64,000 nucleotides of DNA from Nitrospirota bacterium (GCA_020851375.1 JADZCV010000004.1:56612-120611); one strand, 5' to 3'; positions 7,669 through 16,298 are shown, counted from the first letter of the stretch. Made by a program: numbers and translations. Notes: generated by a model not told the origin, from the sequence alone.

Positions 7669-8937
7669 ATGAACGCCATTGAAGTAAACAATCTGACCAA
7701 GATCTACCGTCTGTATAAATCCCACAAAGACCGTGTGAAGGAAATCATCAGCCTGAATACGAAGAAATATCATCATGACTTCCATGCGTTAAATGACGTC
7801 TCATTTACAATTAATCAAGGAGAGACTGTAGGTATCATAGGACAAAATGGAAGCGGCAAAAGCACGCTTCTTAAAATCATATGCGGTGTTACTAAACCTA
7901 CCAGTGGAAACCTAAAGGTAAACGGCCGTATTTCGTCTCTACTTGAACTGGGCGCCGGCTTCCATCCGGATTTTACCGGACGCGAAAATGTTTACATGAA
8001 TGGCGCCTTGATGGGATTCTCTAAGGAGGAGATGGAGATGCGGCTTCCGGAGATTGAGGCATTTGCAGAAATTGGAGAGTTTATAGAGCAACCCGTAAAA
8101 CATTATTCAAGTGGAATGTATGTGCGCCTTGCCTTTGCTGCTGCAATTAATGTAAATCCGGATATATTAATTGTTGATGAGGCGTTGGCCGTTGGGGATG
8201 CTGGTTTTCAATTTAAATGCTTTTTTAAGCTCCAGGAACTCCAATCCAAACAAAAAACAATATTATTTGTATCTCATGATATGAATACTATAAAAAAATA
8301 TTGTTCTAAAGTTGTTCTACTTGATAAGGGGCAAATAAATTTTAATGGTAACCCTAACGAGGCAGTAAATATATATTCGAAAATACTATTTAACAGCGAC
8401 AAGAAGAGCTATAGCCAGAATGACATAATTAATGAAGGAGCACAACTATCGTATTCTTCAACAGAAAATAAGGAATTCAGATATGGTTCCCGAGAAGGTG
8501 AAATCACAGATATCATGTTGTTTAATTCGAAGGACGAATCCGTTAATGTGTTTACATCGGGAGAGAAAATGACTGTCAGATTCCAGGTTTTTGCAAAACA
8601 GGATATTTCGAACCCGGTAGTAGCAATGACGTTTAAGGATATTAAAGGACAGGAGATTTATAGCACGAACAGTCATTTCAAGGGAGTGGATTTACCGAGT
8701 CTGAGGGAAGGAAGTGAGGTGGAGGTATCATTTTCCCAGGTGCTTAATTTAATTCCTAATACATATTTCATTTCTCTTGGTTTTGTACGCATGGAAAACG
8801 GCAAGATTATACCTATGGACCGCAGATATGATGTTATAGAAATAAAAGTAGTATCAAAAGATAATGATTTTAGCATTGGTATTGCAAATCTTGACAGCCA
8901 GATTGAAGTAAAAAGGATTAAAAAATGTGTTGATTAG
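7669..8937 (+). CDS. wzt: Polysaccharide ABC transporter ATPase with C-terminal sugar-binding domain (Wzt)
   Basis: 422 residues. The ATPase domain occupies about 1-240 with Walker A GQNGSGKST, signature YSSGM and Walker B ILIVDEALAVGD. An additional C-terminal domain, about 275-410, is beta-rich and matches the Wzt C-terminal type that recognises the finished, capped glycan in O8/O9a-like systems. This predicts that export depends on a chain-terminating modification, and the next two genes are a methyltransferase and a kinase-like protein. Partner of the permease at 5919. Confidence 0.92.
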   Translation: MNAIEVNNLTKIYRLYKSHKDRVKEIISLNTKKYHHDFHALNDVSFTINQGETVGIIGQNGSGKSTLLKIICGVTKPTSGNLKVNGRISSLLELGAGFHPDFTGRENVYMNGALMGFSKEEMEMRLPEIEAFAEIGEFIEQPVKHYSSGMYVRLAFAAAINVNPDILIVDEALAVGDAGFQFKCFFKLQELQSKQKTILFVSHDMNTIKKYCSKVVLLDKGQINFNGNPNEAVNIYSKILFNSDKKSYSQNDIINEGAQLSYSSTENKEFRYGSREGEITDIMLFNSKDESVNVFTSGEKMTVRFQVFAKQDISNPVVAMTFKDIKGQEIYSTNSHFKGVDLPSLREGSEVEVSFSQVLNLIPNTYFISLGFVRMENGKIIPMDRRYDVIEIKVVSKDNDFSIGIANLDSQIEVKRIKKCVD

Positions 8938-8988
8938 CTGTCAGAGTCGTGTAGGTATTGCAGTAAAGTTTTGTTTGCAGGGTTGCTA

Positions 8989-10020
8989 ATGTCGGAAATA
9001 GATAGGATGTTGAAAATAAATAGGAACAATATAAGCCGAGTTGAGAAGACTGGACAGGATTTATGGATTGAATCAGACTCTAACATTGAATATTCCGATG
9101 TAGGAACAGAACAAGAATCTAAAATCCTTGATGAACTGAAACGGACTTCATGGAGAAATGTTGTTGCACAAAGATTTGAACAAAAATCTCCATGGCTTTA
9201 TAGAATTATTACTGACAAGGGAAGGAGTCTATTTCTGGATGTTCTTCCTATAAAAAAGGACGGATGTTTCCTTGATGTTGGTTCAGGCTGGGGGCAGGTA
9301 GCAATTCCCTTATCTCGGTATGGCAAAGTGTACTGTATGGATGTGACACAAACCAGGCTGAATATTTTGCGGGAGATTGCAAAACAGGAGAATTCAGGGC
9401 TCAATTATATTTGCGGTAATTTCTGCACCTTTCCTTTTGACGATGAACAATTTGATCTGGTGATCTTTAATGGGACATTCGAATGGCTTCCTTTGGGTGC
9501 CCCTCAAAAGGGCAATAAGGAAGCTCAGGAAGCTGCATTAGAAAAGACTTGTCGTATTTTAAATCCCGATGGAATAGTCTATATAGGAATTGAGAATTCT
9601 TTGGGTTTAAAATATATAATGGGTGCACCAGATGATCATACTGGCATCCAGCATATTACATTTCTTAATGAGTCCGATGCGGATGCAGCATACAAAAAAG
9701 TTACCGGCAAGAAAAGTTTGAGAGTTAGAACCTGGTCATTGGCGGAATATACTCAAATGCTTGTTGAAGCAGGTTTTGTGATTTTGGAGACATATGCGTG
9801 TTTTCCTGATTACAAGTTAATACGGCAAATGATCCCAATTCAGGAAGTCAATTCATATATTCTGGGAAATGGAGTGTGTGCACCAGAATATTCCGGCGTA
9901 GATGGTGCCCACCTCCCATTCATAGGGAAAATGGATTCTATATACCGGCTGTTAGCTAAGAACGGAGTTGCACAACTATTTTGTCCTTCGTATTCCTTTG
10001 TGGCAAAAAAACCAAAATGA
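8989..10020 (+). CDS. SAM-dependent methyltransferase (candidate O-chain terminator)
   Basis: 343 residues from the ATG at 8989, which has an AGGG site upstream; the TTG at 8971 is less likely. A class I methyltransferase core begins with FLDVGSGWGQVAIPL (motif I, about residue 88) followed by an acidic strand (VYCMDVTQ) and FDLVIFNGTFEW. About 70 N-terminal residues precede it. Its stop overlaps the start of a kinase-like gene (ATGA), and it lies directly after wzt. In E. coli O8/O9a, WbdD joins a methyltransferase and a kinase to cap the growing chain; these two genes look like a split version. This role is inferred. Confidence 0.78.
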   Translation: MSEIDRMLKINRNNISRVEKTGQDLWIESDSNIEYSDVGTEQESKILDELKRTSWRNVVAQRFEQKSPWLYRIITDKGRSLFLDVLPIKKDGCFLDVGSGWGQVAIPLSRYGKVYCMDVTQTRLNILREIAKQENSGLNYICGNFCTFPFDDEQFDLVIFNGTFEWLPLGAPQKGNKEAQEAALEKTCRILNPDGIVYIGIENSLGLKYIMGAPDDHTGIQHITFLNESDADAAYKKVTGKKSLRVRTWSLAEYTQMLVEAGFVILETYACFPDYKLIRQMIPIQEVNSYILGNGVCAPEYSGVDGAHLPFIGKMDSIYRLLAKNGVAQLFCPSYSFVAKKPK

Positions 10021-11042
10021 CCCTTATCAATCAACTTAAAGATTATCTTTTACATGAACGAGTTATTTCTGTTAAAGATAAGGACAGAATTAGCATTTCG
10101 TTATTGGTGGGTGATGCCCCCAAAAGAGAGGATGCACTTTCAAGACGCTATATTATATCGAAAGATTACAAACCGGTACTTTCCGTTAAGTTTCTTCCGG
10201 CGCCGTGGAGATTTTCTTATGATGATATATTGCAAACACGGGCGCTATATTCAAAACTCGAGTCGTTTAGGGTTCCTCAACTTGTAGGTCATTTTTCCAA
10301 CACGGATGGTATTTTCTTCGTTGAAGAATATATTAATTCCGCTGTTACATTGGCGGACCTTATAAAAATCGGAGACCTTAATAGCAAGAAGGCAATTGAA
10401 GTAATTAGAAGTATTCTGTTTGAAATATGGTCGGTGTCTGAACCTGCAGGAAAGGAATTTATCATAAAGGAGATAAAAAATTATAAGAGTTACCTGCAAT
10501 ACTTAATTCAGGAAAGTTATCTGTTAGACAACATAATGGAGAGTATAGAAAGGTTAATTGAGGCTAATGCTGAGAACTTCCGGCAAGCCTGGTCTACAGG
10601 CGACATTATGGATAGAAATATTTTATTATCAGATAAAAACTGGTATCTTATAGATTTCGACTATTGTCATCAGACGTTATTCTTGTTCAAAGAGGCGTAT
10701 AGAAATATTCTATATGCTAACTGGGCTGAGAATACTACAGTACATGAGATTGCCCCCTGGCTCGGGAAATTTCCAGAGGAGTTGGCCACAATACTTTCTC
10801 TTGCATGGGAAAAACACTTATATGCTGAAATATTAGACAAGCAGGCTAATAAAGTGTATGAAAGTTATTTAAGAAAGCTGGCATGGGATATTCTGTACCC
10901 ACAAATAAATAAGATTGAGGAATCTTTGAAAGAGAAAGAACACGAAGTTGTGAAACTGCAAAAAGAGATAGGCCATATTAAGGAAAGTCCGGCCTGGAGA
11001 TTGTTAAAAAAAACCAAGAGCATCAAAGATAAGATATTTTAA
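10017..11042 (+). CDS. Kinase-like protein with C-terminal coiled coil
   Basis: 341 residues, starting in a 4-base ATGA overlap with the methyltransferase gene. The catalytic-loop pattern of aminoglycoside/choline-kinase-like enzymes is visible as STGDIMDRNILL, followed by the metal-binding strand YLIDFDY. The C-terminus has a short heptad stretch (about 303-325, EESLKEKEHEVVKLQKE) and ends in a basic SPAWRLLKKTK tail often seen on glycan-assembly proteins. With the preceding methyltransferase it resembles WbdD: methyltransferase, kinase, coiled-coil ruler and membrane tail. The substrate is unknown. Confidence 0.7.
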   Translation: MTLINQLKDYLLHERVISVKDKDRISISLLVGDAPKREDALSRRYIISKDYKPVLSVKFLPAPWRFSYDDILQTRALYSKLESFRVPQLVGHFSNTDGIFFVEEYINSAVTLADLIKIGDLNSKKAIEVIRSILFEIWSVSEPAGKEFIIKEIKNYKSYLQYLIQESYLLDNIMESIERLIEANAENFRQAWSTGDIMDRNILLSDKNWYLIDFDYCHQTLFLFKEAYRNILYANWAENTTVHEIAPWLGKFPEELATILSLAWEKHLYAEILDKQANKVYESYLRKLAWDILYPQINKIEESLKEKEHEVVKLQKEIGHIKESPAWRLLKKTKSIKDKIF

Positions 11043-11047
11043 CTAAC

Positions 11048-11082
11048 CTGAAGATTTATGTGATCTTCAGTATTTAGTTCTG
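11048..11082 (+). terminator. Hairpin after the kinase-like gene
   Basis: Stem CTGAAGAT (11048-11055) with ATCTTCAG (11063-11070), seven-base loop, followed by a T-rich stretch. It could terminate the export/capping operon before the glycosyltransferase at 11112. Confidence 0.45.
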
Positions 11083-11111
11083 TTGCATGTATGCAGCAAT
11101 AAAGGCACCTT

Positions 11112-12902
11112 ATGTTGTTTCATAAACTTATTAATAAAATCGGAAATACCATATTGCCGGCTGGCTCTAATAAAAATCCATATGACTTGTGGATAGCTAA
11201 GAATGAGCCGGATGGGGTTAAGTTAAAGGCTATGCGGAGTGATTCACAGTCCTGGACGTACAGGCCGCTGGTAAGCATAGTAACACCGGTCTATAATCCC
11301 CAGCAATATGATTTAACGAAATGCATCAAATCTGTTCTCCATCAGGTCTACGATAACTGGGAACTTTGTCTGGTTGATGGCGGATCGGATAAGCCTTATG
11401 TCAGAAAGACGTTTGAAAGATTTGCGGCTGAGGACAGCCGGATAAAGTCGCAGTTTCTAACTAAGAACCTTGGCATTGCCGGAAATTCCAACGCGGCGCT
11501 GAAGCTTGCCACAGGGGAGTATGTCGCATTCCTGGACCATGACGATATGCTTTCGCCGTCTGCCCTTTATGAGGTGGTGAAACGGCTCAACGATGACCGG
11601 TCTGTGGATTTCTTCTACTCTGATGAAGATAAGGTACCGGCTGATAGTGGTGACAGATATTCTCCGTTTTTTAAGCCGGAATGGTCGCCTGATACCTTCA
11701 TGTCATATAATTATCTCTGTCACTTCGCCGTCATAAGAAAGACGATTATAGAAAAGGCCGGCGGTTTCAGGGAGGGCTATGATGGGGCACAGGACTATGA
11801 TTTGTTTCTTCGTGTTGTTCAAAATACGAACAGGATCAGACGGATTCCCAAAGTGCTGTATCACTGGAGGGCTGCCAAAGGCTCTGCTGCATCAGAGCTG
11901 ATGGCAAAGCCCTATGCGCTCGATGCGGCGAAGAGGGCGATTAGCGGATATCTGACGCTAAAGGGCATGGAAGGGGAGGTCACTGACGGCCTATTTCCAA
12001 CTTCATACAGGGTGAAGTACAGGATACGTCCGGGGCGGAAGGTCGCCTTTATTATTCCCACGAGGGATAGAGTGGACCTCCTGAAGAGATGTGTGAATTC
12101 GATCATCGGGAGAACGGATTACCGGGACTATGAGATCGTGGTCGTGGATAACGGGAGCGAAGAGCGTGATGCTATTGAATATCTGAAATCGCTTACCGAT
12201 GTCCCCAGTCTGGATTCACGCTTGCGCGGGAATGACGTAAAAGTCCTCTCCTATGCCAGGCCCTTTAATTTCTCTGCGATCAATAATTTTGCAGCAAAGT
12301 CAACGGATGCAGAAGTTCTCCTCTTCCTCAATAACGACACCGAGGTCATCAGCGGTGAATGGCTTTCAGCCATGCTCGAGTTTGCCCAGCGTGATGATGT
12401 CGGAGCGGTGGGTGCAAAGCTGTACTATCCGAACGATACGATCCAGCATGCAGGTGTATTTATCGGTGTTCGTGGTCTGGCGGCCCATTGCCACAAAGAC
12501 TTCCCCAGGTCAAGCAGCGGTTATTTCGGCAGGTTGAAGATCATCCAGAATGTGAGTGCTGTGACGGCCGCCTGTCTGATGGTGCGCAGAAAAGTGTTTG
12601 AGGAGGTGGGCGGATTTGAGGAGAGGCTGTCTCACGCCTTCAACGATGTTGACCTGTGTCTCAAAATAAGAGAGAAGGGCTATCACATCGTTTTTACCCC
12701 CTATGCTGAACTCTATCACCACGACTCAGCAAGCGGCGCAAGCAAGGGGCATGAAGTGGCGCCCACACCTGAGGGACAGGAGAGATTTTCAAGGGAAAAG
12801 GAGTTTATGAGGAGCAAGTGGAAGGATGTCCTGGCCGCTGGTGATCCCTACTACAACCCCAACCTGACACTTGAGAGATTGGATTTCAGTATTAAACTAT
12901 AA
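11112..12902 (+). CDS. Double-domain GT2 glycosyltransferase with a repeat-derived insert
   Basis: 596 residues with two GT2 (GT-A fold) domains: about 55-270 (SIVTPVYNP, FLDHDDM as the DxD-like motif, FYSDEDK) and about 310-570 (FIIPTRDRVDLL, LLFLNNDTEV, CLMVRRKVFEEVGGF). Such tandem enzymes build surface polysaccharides and use both domains in alternation. Between the domain-2 phrases IEYLKSL and VLSYARPFNFS lies [10 protein letters not shown], encoded by 12208-12237, which is a short copy of the palindromic repeat scattered elsewhere in the window and is in frame. Preceded by a hairpin; its own promoter was not identified. Confidence 0.93.
   Translation: MLFHKLINKIGNTILPAGSNKNPYDLWIAKNEPDGVKLKAMRSDSQSWTYRPLVSIVTPVYNPQQYDLTKCIKSVLHQVYDNWELCLVDGGSDKPYVRKTFERFAAEDSRIKSQFLTKNLGIAGNSNAALKLATGEYVAFLDHDDMLSPSALYEVVKRLNDDRSVDFFYSDEDKVPADSGDRYSPFFKPEWSPDTFMSYNYLCHFAVIRKTIIEKAGGFREGYDGAQDYDLFLRVVQNTNRIRRIPKVLYHWRAAKGSAASELMAKPYALDAAKRAISGYLTLKGMEGEVTDGLFPTSYRVKYRIRPGRKVAFIIPTRDRVDLLKRCVNSIIGRTDYRDYEIVVVDNGSEERDAIEYLKSLTDVPSLDSRLRGNDVKVLSYARPFNFSAINNFAAKSTDAEVLLFLNNDTEVISGEWLSAMLEFAQRDDVGAVGAKLYYPNDTIQHAGVFIGVRGLAAHCHKDFPRSSSGYFGRLKIIQNVSAVTAACLMVRRKVFEEVGGFEERLSHAFNDVDLCLKIREKGYHIVFTPYAELYHHDSASGASKGHEVAPTPEGQERFSREKEFMRSKWKDVLAAGDPYYNPNLTLERLDFSIKL
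12208..12237 (+). repeat. Palindromic repeat core inside a coding sequence
   Basis: About 30 bases matching the right half of the dispersed palindrome (ctggattc, cgcttgcgcgggaatgacg) lie within the GT2 gene without breaking its frame. They encode [10 protein letters not shown], a peptide absent from the usual GT2 pattern at this site. Confidence 0.75.
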
Positions 12903-12913
12903 TTCATTATCCC

Positions 12914-12942
12914 TTGACAGGCAAGTTCAGCCCACATATAAT
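12914..12942 (+). promoter_or_regulatory. Consensus sigma-70 promoter for UPF0175/DUF3368 pair
   Basis: TTGACA at 12914-12919 and TATAAT at 12937-12942, both perfect, separated by exactly 17 bases. A run of alternating cata/tata repeats follows and could be an operator for the antitoxin. Transcription would start near 12949, about 30 bases before the start codon. Confidence 0.85.
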
Positions 12943-12980
12943 ACACATATATATACACATACTATAAGGATATTCTTAAC

Positions 12981-13292
12981 ATGAAAAGAACCAATATCTT
13001 GCTCACTGAAGACCAGCACAATATATTGAAGCGCTATGCCCGGAAGGAGACAAAGACAATGGGGGAATTAATCCGTGAGGCCGTAGACCACATTTATCAG
13101 GAAGAAGATGTGCTGGAGAAGAGGAGACGCATTGCTTTAGAGGCATATCAAGAGGGATTTCTCAGTATGGGAAGATTGTCCGAAATCCTGGGAATGTCTC
13201 CTGTGTCTGCAAGGGAATATCTGAATCAAAAAAAAATCCCATTACAGACACAAGATCAGGAGGAAATCCTGAGAGATGCCCGGAATGCCTGA
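12981..13292 (+). CDS. UPF0175-type antitoxin with ribbon-helix-helix N-terminus
   Basis: 103 residues. The N-terminal part (TNILLTEDQHNILKRYA, then MGELIREAVDHIY) looks like a CopG/ribbon-helix-helix DNA-binding segment. The C-terminal part (FLSMGRLSEILGMSPVSARE) matches the UPF0175 helix-turn-helix pattern. UPF0175 proteins are usually encoded just before DUF3368 PIN-like proteins, as here, with a 17-base overlap. Probably the antitoxin and autorepressor, transcribed from the perfect promoter at 12914. Confidence 0.82.
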   Translation: MKRTNILLTEDQHNILKRYARKETKTMGELIREAVDHIYQEEDVLEKRRRIALEAYQEGFLSMGRLSEILGMSPVSAREYLNQKKIPLQTQDQEEILRDARNA

Positions 13293-13788
13293 TATTATTC
13301 TTGATGCCTGTGTGCTTTCCAATTTTGCCTTGAGCCATTCTCTCCACATCCTGAGGTCCTGTTATAAAGACCATGCCTACGTATCTTCATTCGTGACAGT
13401 TGAAAATCTAAAGGGGATTCTGAGTGGATACCGTGAACTGGGAGAGATCAGAAAAGCTTTAGCTGATGAATGGCTCATTGAAGTTTCTCTCGATGATACG
13501 AAAGAGAAAGCGTTCTTCGAGAACTTGTCTGTTTCTCTTGGGGCAGGGGAGGCCTCCAGCATTGCGATTGCGAAAGTCCGGGGATTTGTGTTCGCCTCAG
13601 ATGACCGGGTTGCCCGAAGAGAGGCTGAGCTTCTCGGAGTCCCTGTTACTGGCACAGTGGGTATCCTTTATAAAGCAGCAAAGATGAAATTAATCACGTT
13701 ACGCAAAGCTGACAATATCCTGAACCGGATGATAGAAAAAGGTATTTATTCCCCTGTGAAATCGCTTAGAGAGCTAACTGAGTACTGA
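13276..13788 (+). CDS. DUF3368-family PIN-like toxin
   Basis: 170 residues (ATG at 13276; ATG at 13285 also possible). The PIN-like acidic residues are visible: ILDACVLSNF at the start, GAGEASSIAIA in the middle and FASDDRVAR after it, then GTVGIL. DUF3368 proteins are PIN-fold putative nucleases partnered with UPF0175. The start overlaps the antitoxin gene, implying coupled translation. It is one of several toxin-antitoxin modules lodged in this polysaccharide region. Confidence 0.82.
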   Translation: MPGMPDIILDACVLSNFALSHSLHILRSCYKDHAYVSSFVTVENLKGILSGYRELGEIRKALADEWLIEVSLDDTKEKAFFENLSVSLGAGEASSIAIAKVRGFVFASDDRVARREAELLGVPVTGTVGILYKAAKMKLITLRKADNILNRMIEKGIYSPVKSLRELTEY

Positions 13789-13824
13789 TTATTTATGTAA
13801 TCCAGTCATAGATAAGATTGAAGT

Positions 13825-13856
13825 AAGTCCTGTAGTGTATTTATTAAACAGGACTT
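13825..13856 (+). terminator. Hairpin after the DUF3368 gene
   Basis: AAGTCCTG (13825-13832) pairs with CAGGACTT (13849-13856) across a 16-base AT-rich loop. There is no strong T tract, so it may be a weak terminator or an RNA-stabilising hairpin. Confidence 0.35.
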
Positions 13857-13866
13857 CATAAAAGTC

Positions 13867-13894
13867 TTGACTATTCTTAAGTACTATTCATAAT
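13867..13894 (+). promoter_or_regulatory. Promoter predicting a leaderless transcript
   Basis: TTGACT at 13867-13872 and CATAAT at 13889-13894, 16 bases apart. The expected transcription start falls at or beside the ATG at 13901, and no Shine-Dalgarno is visible before that ATG. Confidence 0.5.
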
Positions 13895-13900
13895 AGTCAC

Positions 13901-15028
13901 ATGGAAAGGTACTTAAATCCCTATATAAAAAATGACCTTAAAGACAAGATAATTATGCTTTCCGGGCCTAGGCAAGTGGGGAAGACAACTATTTCAAAGA
14001 GTTTAGTGTCCTCCTTCATGTATTTAAATTATGATTCAGCCGCAGATCGTAAGATTATAAGTGAAGGTGAGTGGCAAAGGGATGTTGAGCTTGTCTTCTT
14101 TGATGAGCTTCATAAGATGAAGGGCTGGAAATCATGGATTAAGGGAGTGTACGACACAGAAGGATTAAAACCTGAAATTTTAGTTACAGGTTCTGCGCGA
14201 CTTGAGGTATTAAAAAAAGGCGGAGATTCACTTGCAGGAAGGTTTTTCCAATACCGCCTTCATCCATTGACGGTAAATGAACTTTGCAGCCTTTTGAATG
14301 AAGATCCCAAACAGGCCCTCGATAATCTTATGTTATTTGGGGGATTTCCGGAGCCATATTTAAAAGGTAATCAGACTTTTGCAAAAAGATGGAGACGATC
14401 TCACATTGATACCATCGTTCGGGAGGACCTCCTGGACATTGAAAAGGTCAGGGACATAAAATCCATTGAGATACTGATAGATTTACTCAGGGCAAGGGTC
14501 GGGTCACAGACTTCCTACAGTGCGCTGGCAAATGATTTACAGGTCTCGATACCTACAGTTAAGCACTGGCTGCAGATACTTGAAAATCTTTACGTGATAT
14601 TTCCTGTCAGACCGTATCATAGAAATATCACCCGCAGTTTATTGAAAGAACCTAAATATTACTTTTATGATACAGGGGCAGTAGAAGGAGACATATCCGC
14701 TAAACTGGAGAATGTAATTGCCCTTGCGCTCATGCGTGAACTTCATTTATTGGAAGACACGACAGGAAGCAAGGTGGCCTTGCATTATTTGAGGGACAAG
14801 GACAAGAACGAAGTGGATTTCCTGACCCTGATTGATAATAAACCATCACTTATGATTGAAGTTAAAGTTAGTGATGATGAATTTTCAAAGGCCCTTTACA
14901 AATTTCATAGTTACCTTCCGGATGTAAAGCCGTTGCAGCTTGTATACAAACTGAATAAGAAAAAGGCAACTCCCAGGATGAAAATGTTGCCGGTGCATGA
15001 ATTCCTCGCAAATATTGAGATGGATTAA
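13901..15028 (+). CDS. AAA ATPase with DUF4143 domain
   Basis: 375 residues. The N-terminal ATPase shows Walker A SGPRQVGKTT (about 20-29), Walker B LVFFDELHK and a sensor-like VTGSARL. The C-terminal DUF4143 half ends in a PD-(D/E)XK-like pattern: EVDFLTLID, then SLMIEVKVS. These ATPases are common, often occur in mobile or toxin-antitoxin-rich DNA, and have no settled function. The gene is isolated, with its own promoter that predicts an unusually short or absent leader. A divergent relative lies at 16299. Confidence 0.85.
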   Translation: MERYLNPYIKNDLKDKIIMLSGPRQVGKTTISKSLVSSFMYLNYDSAADRKIISEGEWQRDVELVFFDELHKMKGWKSWIKGVYDTEGLKPEILVTGSARLEVLKKGGDSLAGRFFQYRLHPLTVNELCSLLNEDPKQALDNLMLFGGFPEPYLKGNQTFAKRWRRSHIDTIVREDLLDIEKVRDIKSIEILIDLLRARVGSQTSYSALANDLQVSIPTVKHWLQILENLYVIFPVRPYHRNITRSLLKEPKYYFYDTGAVEGDISAKLENVIALALMRELHLLEDTTGSKVALHYLRDKDKNEVDFLTLIDNKPSLMIEVKVSDDEFSKALYKFHSYLPDVKPLQLVYKLNKKKATPRMKMLPVHEFLANIEMD

Positions 15029-15155
15029 ATGGATAATTTCTTGAAATAGCACAGATTCCATCAGTCCAAAAACAAAGAATTTCTGGCTCCTTATTTTAAA
15101 ACACCAAAATCACATATCTTCTCGTCAAGTAAATTCTGTATGATCAATCTGTAAA

Positions 15156-15998
15156 ATGGAATTATCAATTCTAATTGTCAATTGGAACACAAAAGAGTTT
15201 TTAGAAGGTTGCTTGCAATCCATATATGGCTCTGTAAAAAACATCTCCTTTGAAGTCATTGTGGTGGATAATAATTCCGGTGACGGCAGCGCAGAGATGG
15301 TCAGAAAGAATTTTCCTGAGGCACGTCTTATCGAGAATAAAGATAATGCAGGATTTGCAAGAGGGAATAATCAGGCATATGCATTCTCAAAGGGGAAGAC
15401 GATAGGTGTCCTGAATCCTGATACGATTATTTATCCGGGCACTTTTGAGAAAATGGTGGCCTACCTGAATAGCCACGCAGGTGTTGGGGCTGTAAGCTGT
15501 AAGTTCTTAAACCCAGACGGCTCCCTGCAACGGCAATACTACAGGCGATTTCCCACAATATCCACGGTCTTCTTCCGTTATACAGGGCTTGGCCAGAGGA
15601 TAGACACGCGCTTTTTCCGTGGCAAGGCTTTAAGCTCCTTCTTCTACAGTGACAAGACATTTGAACAGACTGAAAAGATTGAACAGCCCGGAGCTACGTG
15701 TCTCGTGATGAGGCGCTCTCTCATTGAAAAGACCGGCCTATTTGACGAGCAGTTCCCGATACTGTTTAACGATGTAGACCTCTGCAAGAGGATATGGGAT
15801 GCCGGCTATGAGATCCACGTCCTGTCAGACGCGCATATCACACATTATGGCGGGGCTAACATCGGGAAGATGCCCGGCGAAGAATTCTCCCGGATTGCCT
15901 TTGATGGGGTCTTGAATTATTTCAGGAAACATCGGGGATGGATACGATCCGCAATTGTTTACATTCTTATCAAGATGAATTATTGGGCAAAGATGTAG
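15156..15998 (+). CDS. GT2 glycosyltransferase (rhamnosyltransferase-like)
   Basis: 280 residues with a single GT-A domain: LSILIVNWNTKEFLEGCL at the start, VIVVDNNSGDGS, a GVLNPDTII metal-binding segment, and FNDVDLCKRIWDAGY towards the end. This pattern is typical of GT2 enzymes that add rhamnose or similar sugars. No clear ribosome site precedes the ATG. Its last 50 codons and the sequence beyond them are repeated at about 17520-17980, showing an old tandem duplication. Confidence 0.9.
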   Translation: MELSILIVNWNTKEFLEGCLQSIYGSVKNISFEVIVVDNNSGDGSAEMVRKNFPEARLIENKDNAGFARGNNQAYAFSKGKTIGVLNPDTIIYPGTFEKMVAYLNSHAGVGAVSCKFLNPDGSLQRQYYRRFPTISTVFFRYTGLGQRIDTRFFRGKALSSFFYSDKTFEQTEKIEQPGATCLVMRRSLIEKTGLFDEQFPILFNDVDLCKRIWDAGYEIHVLSDAHITHYGGANIGKMPGEEFSRIAFDGVLNYFRKHRGWIRSAIVYILIKMNYWAKM

Positions 15999-16051
15999 GC
16001 TCGCTTCCGTTTGGTCATAATTCTGCTATAGTGGCTTTAATATCAGATTAA

Positions 16052-16224
16052 ACGTTATGAGCCTTGACTCACAGAGATTCATGGAAACGTCATTCCCGCG
16101 TAAGCGGGAATCCAGACCGAGGGCCTGGTTCTGGATTCCCACTTACGTGGGAATGACGGGTTAAAAATCTTGCGGGGACAGGTTCCGTGGGAATTACACG
16201 TACACAGGAGTATTTTCAGTTGAA
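16052..16224 (+). repeat. Long palindromic repeat, copy A
   Basis: It begins with ttatgagcc and contains ttcccgcgtaagcgggaa, a second half-palindrome with tctggattccc, then ggggacaggttccgtgggaa, and ends cAGGAGtattttcagttgaa. The terminal GTGAA of other copies reads GTTGAA here. Same orientation as copy B. It fills most of the 300-base gap before the DUF4143 gene. Confidence 0.85.
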
Positions 16225-16236
16225 TATATGACATTG

Positions 16237-16265
16237 TTGAATACTAAGAGGTTATAAGTTATAAT
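16237..16265 (+). promoter_or_regulatory. Sigma-70 promoter for the second DUF4143 ATPase
   Basis: TTGAAT at 16237-16242 and a perfect TATAAT at 16260-16265, 17 bases apart, about 34 bases before the start codon and immediately after repeat copy A. Confidence 0.6.
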
Positions 16266-16298
16266 TGCCATGTAAAATTAACCTATCAGGTAATCCAA

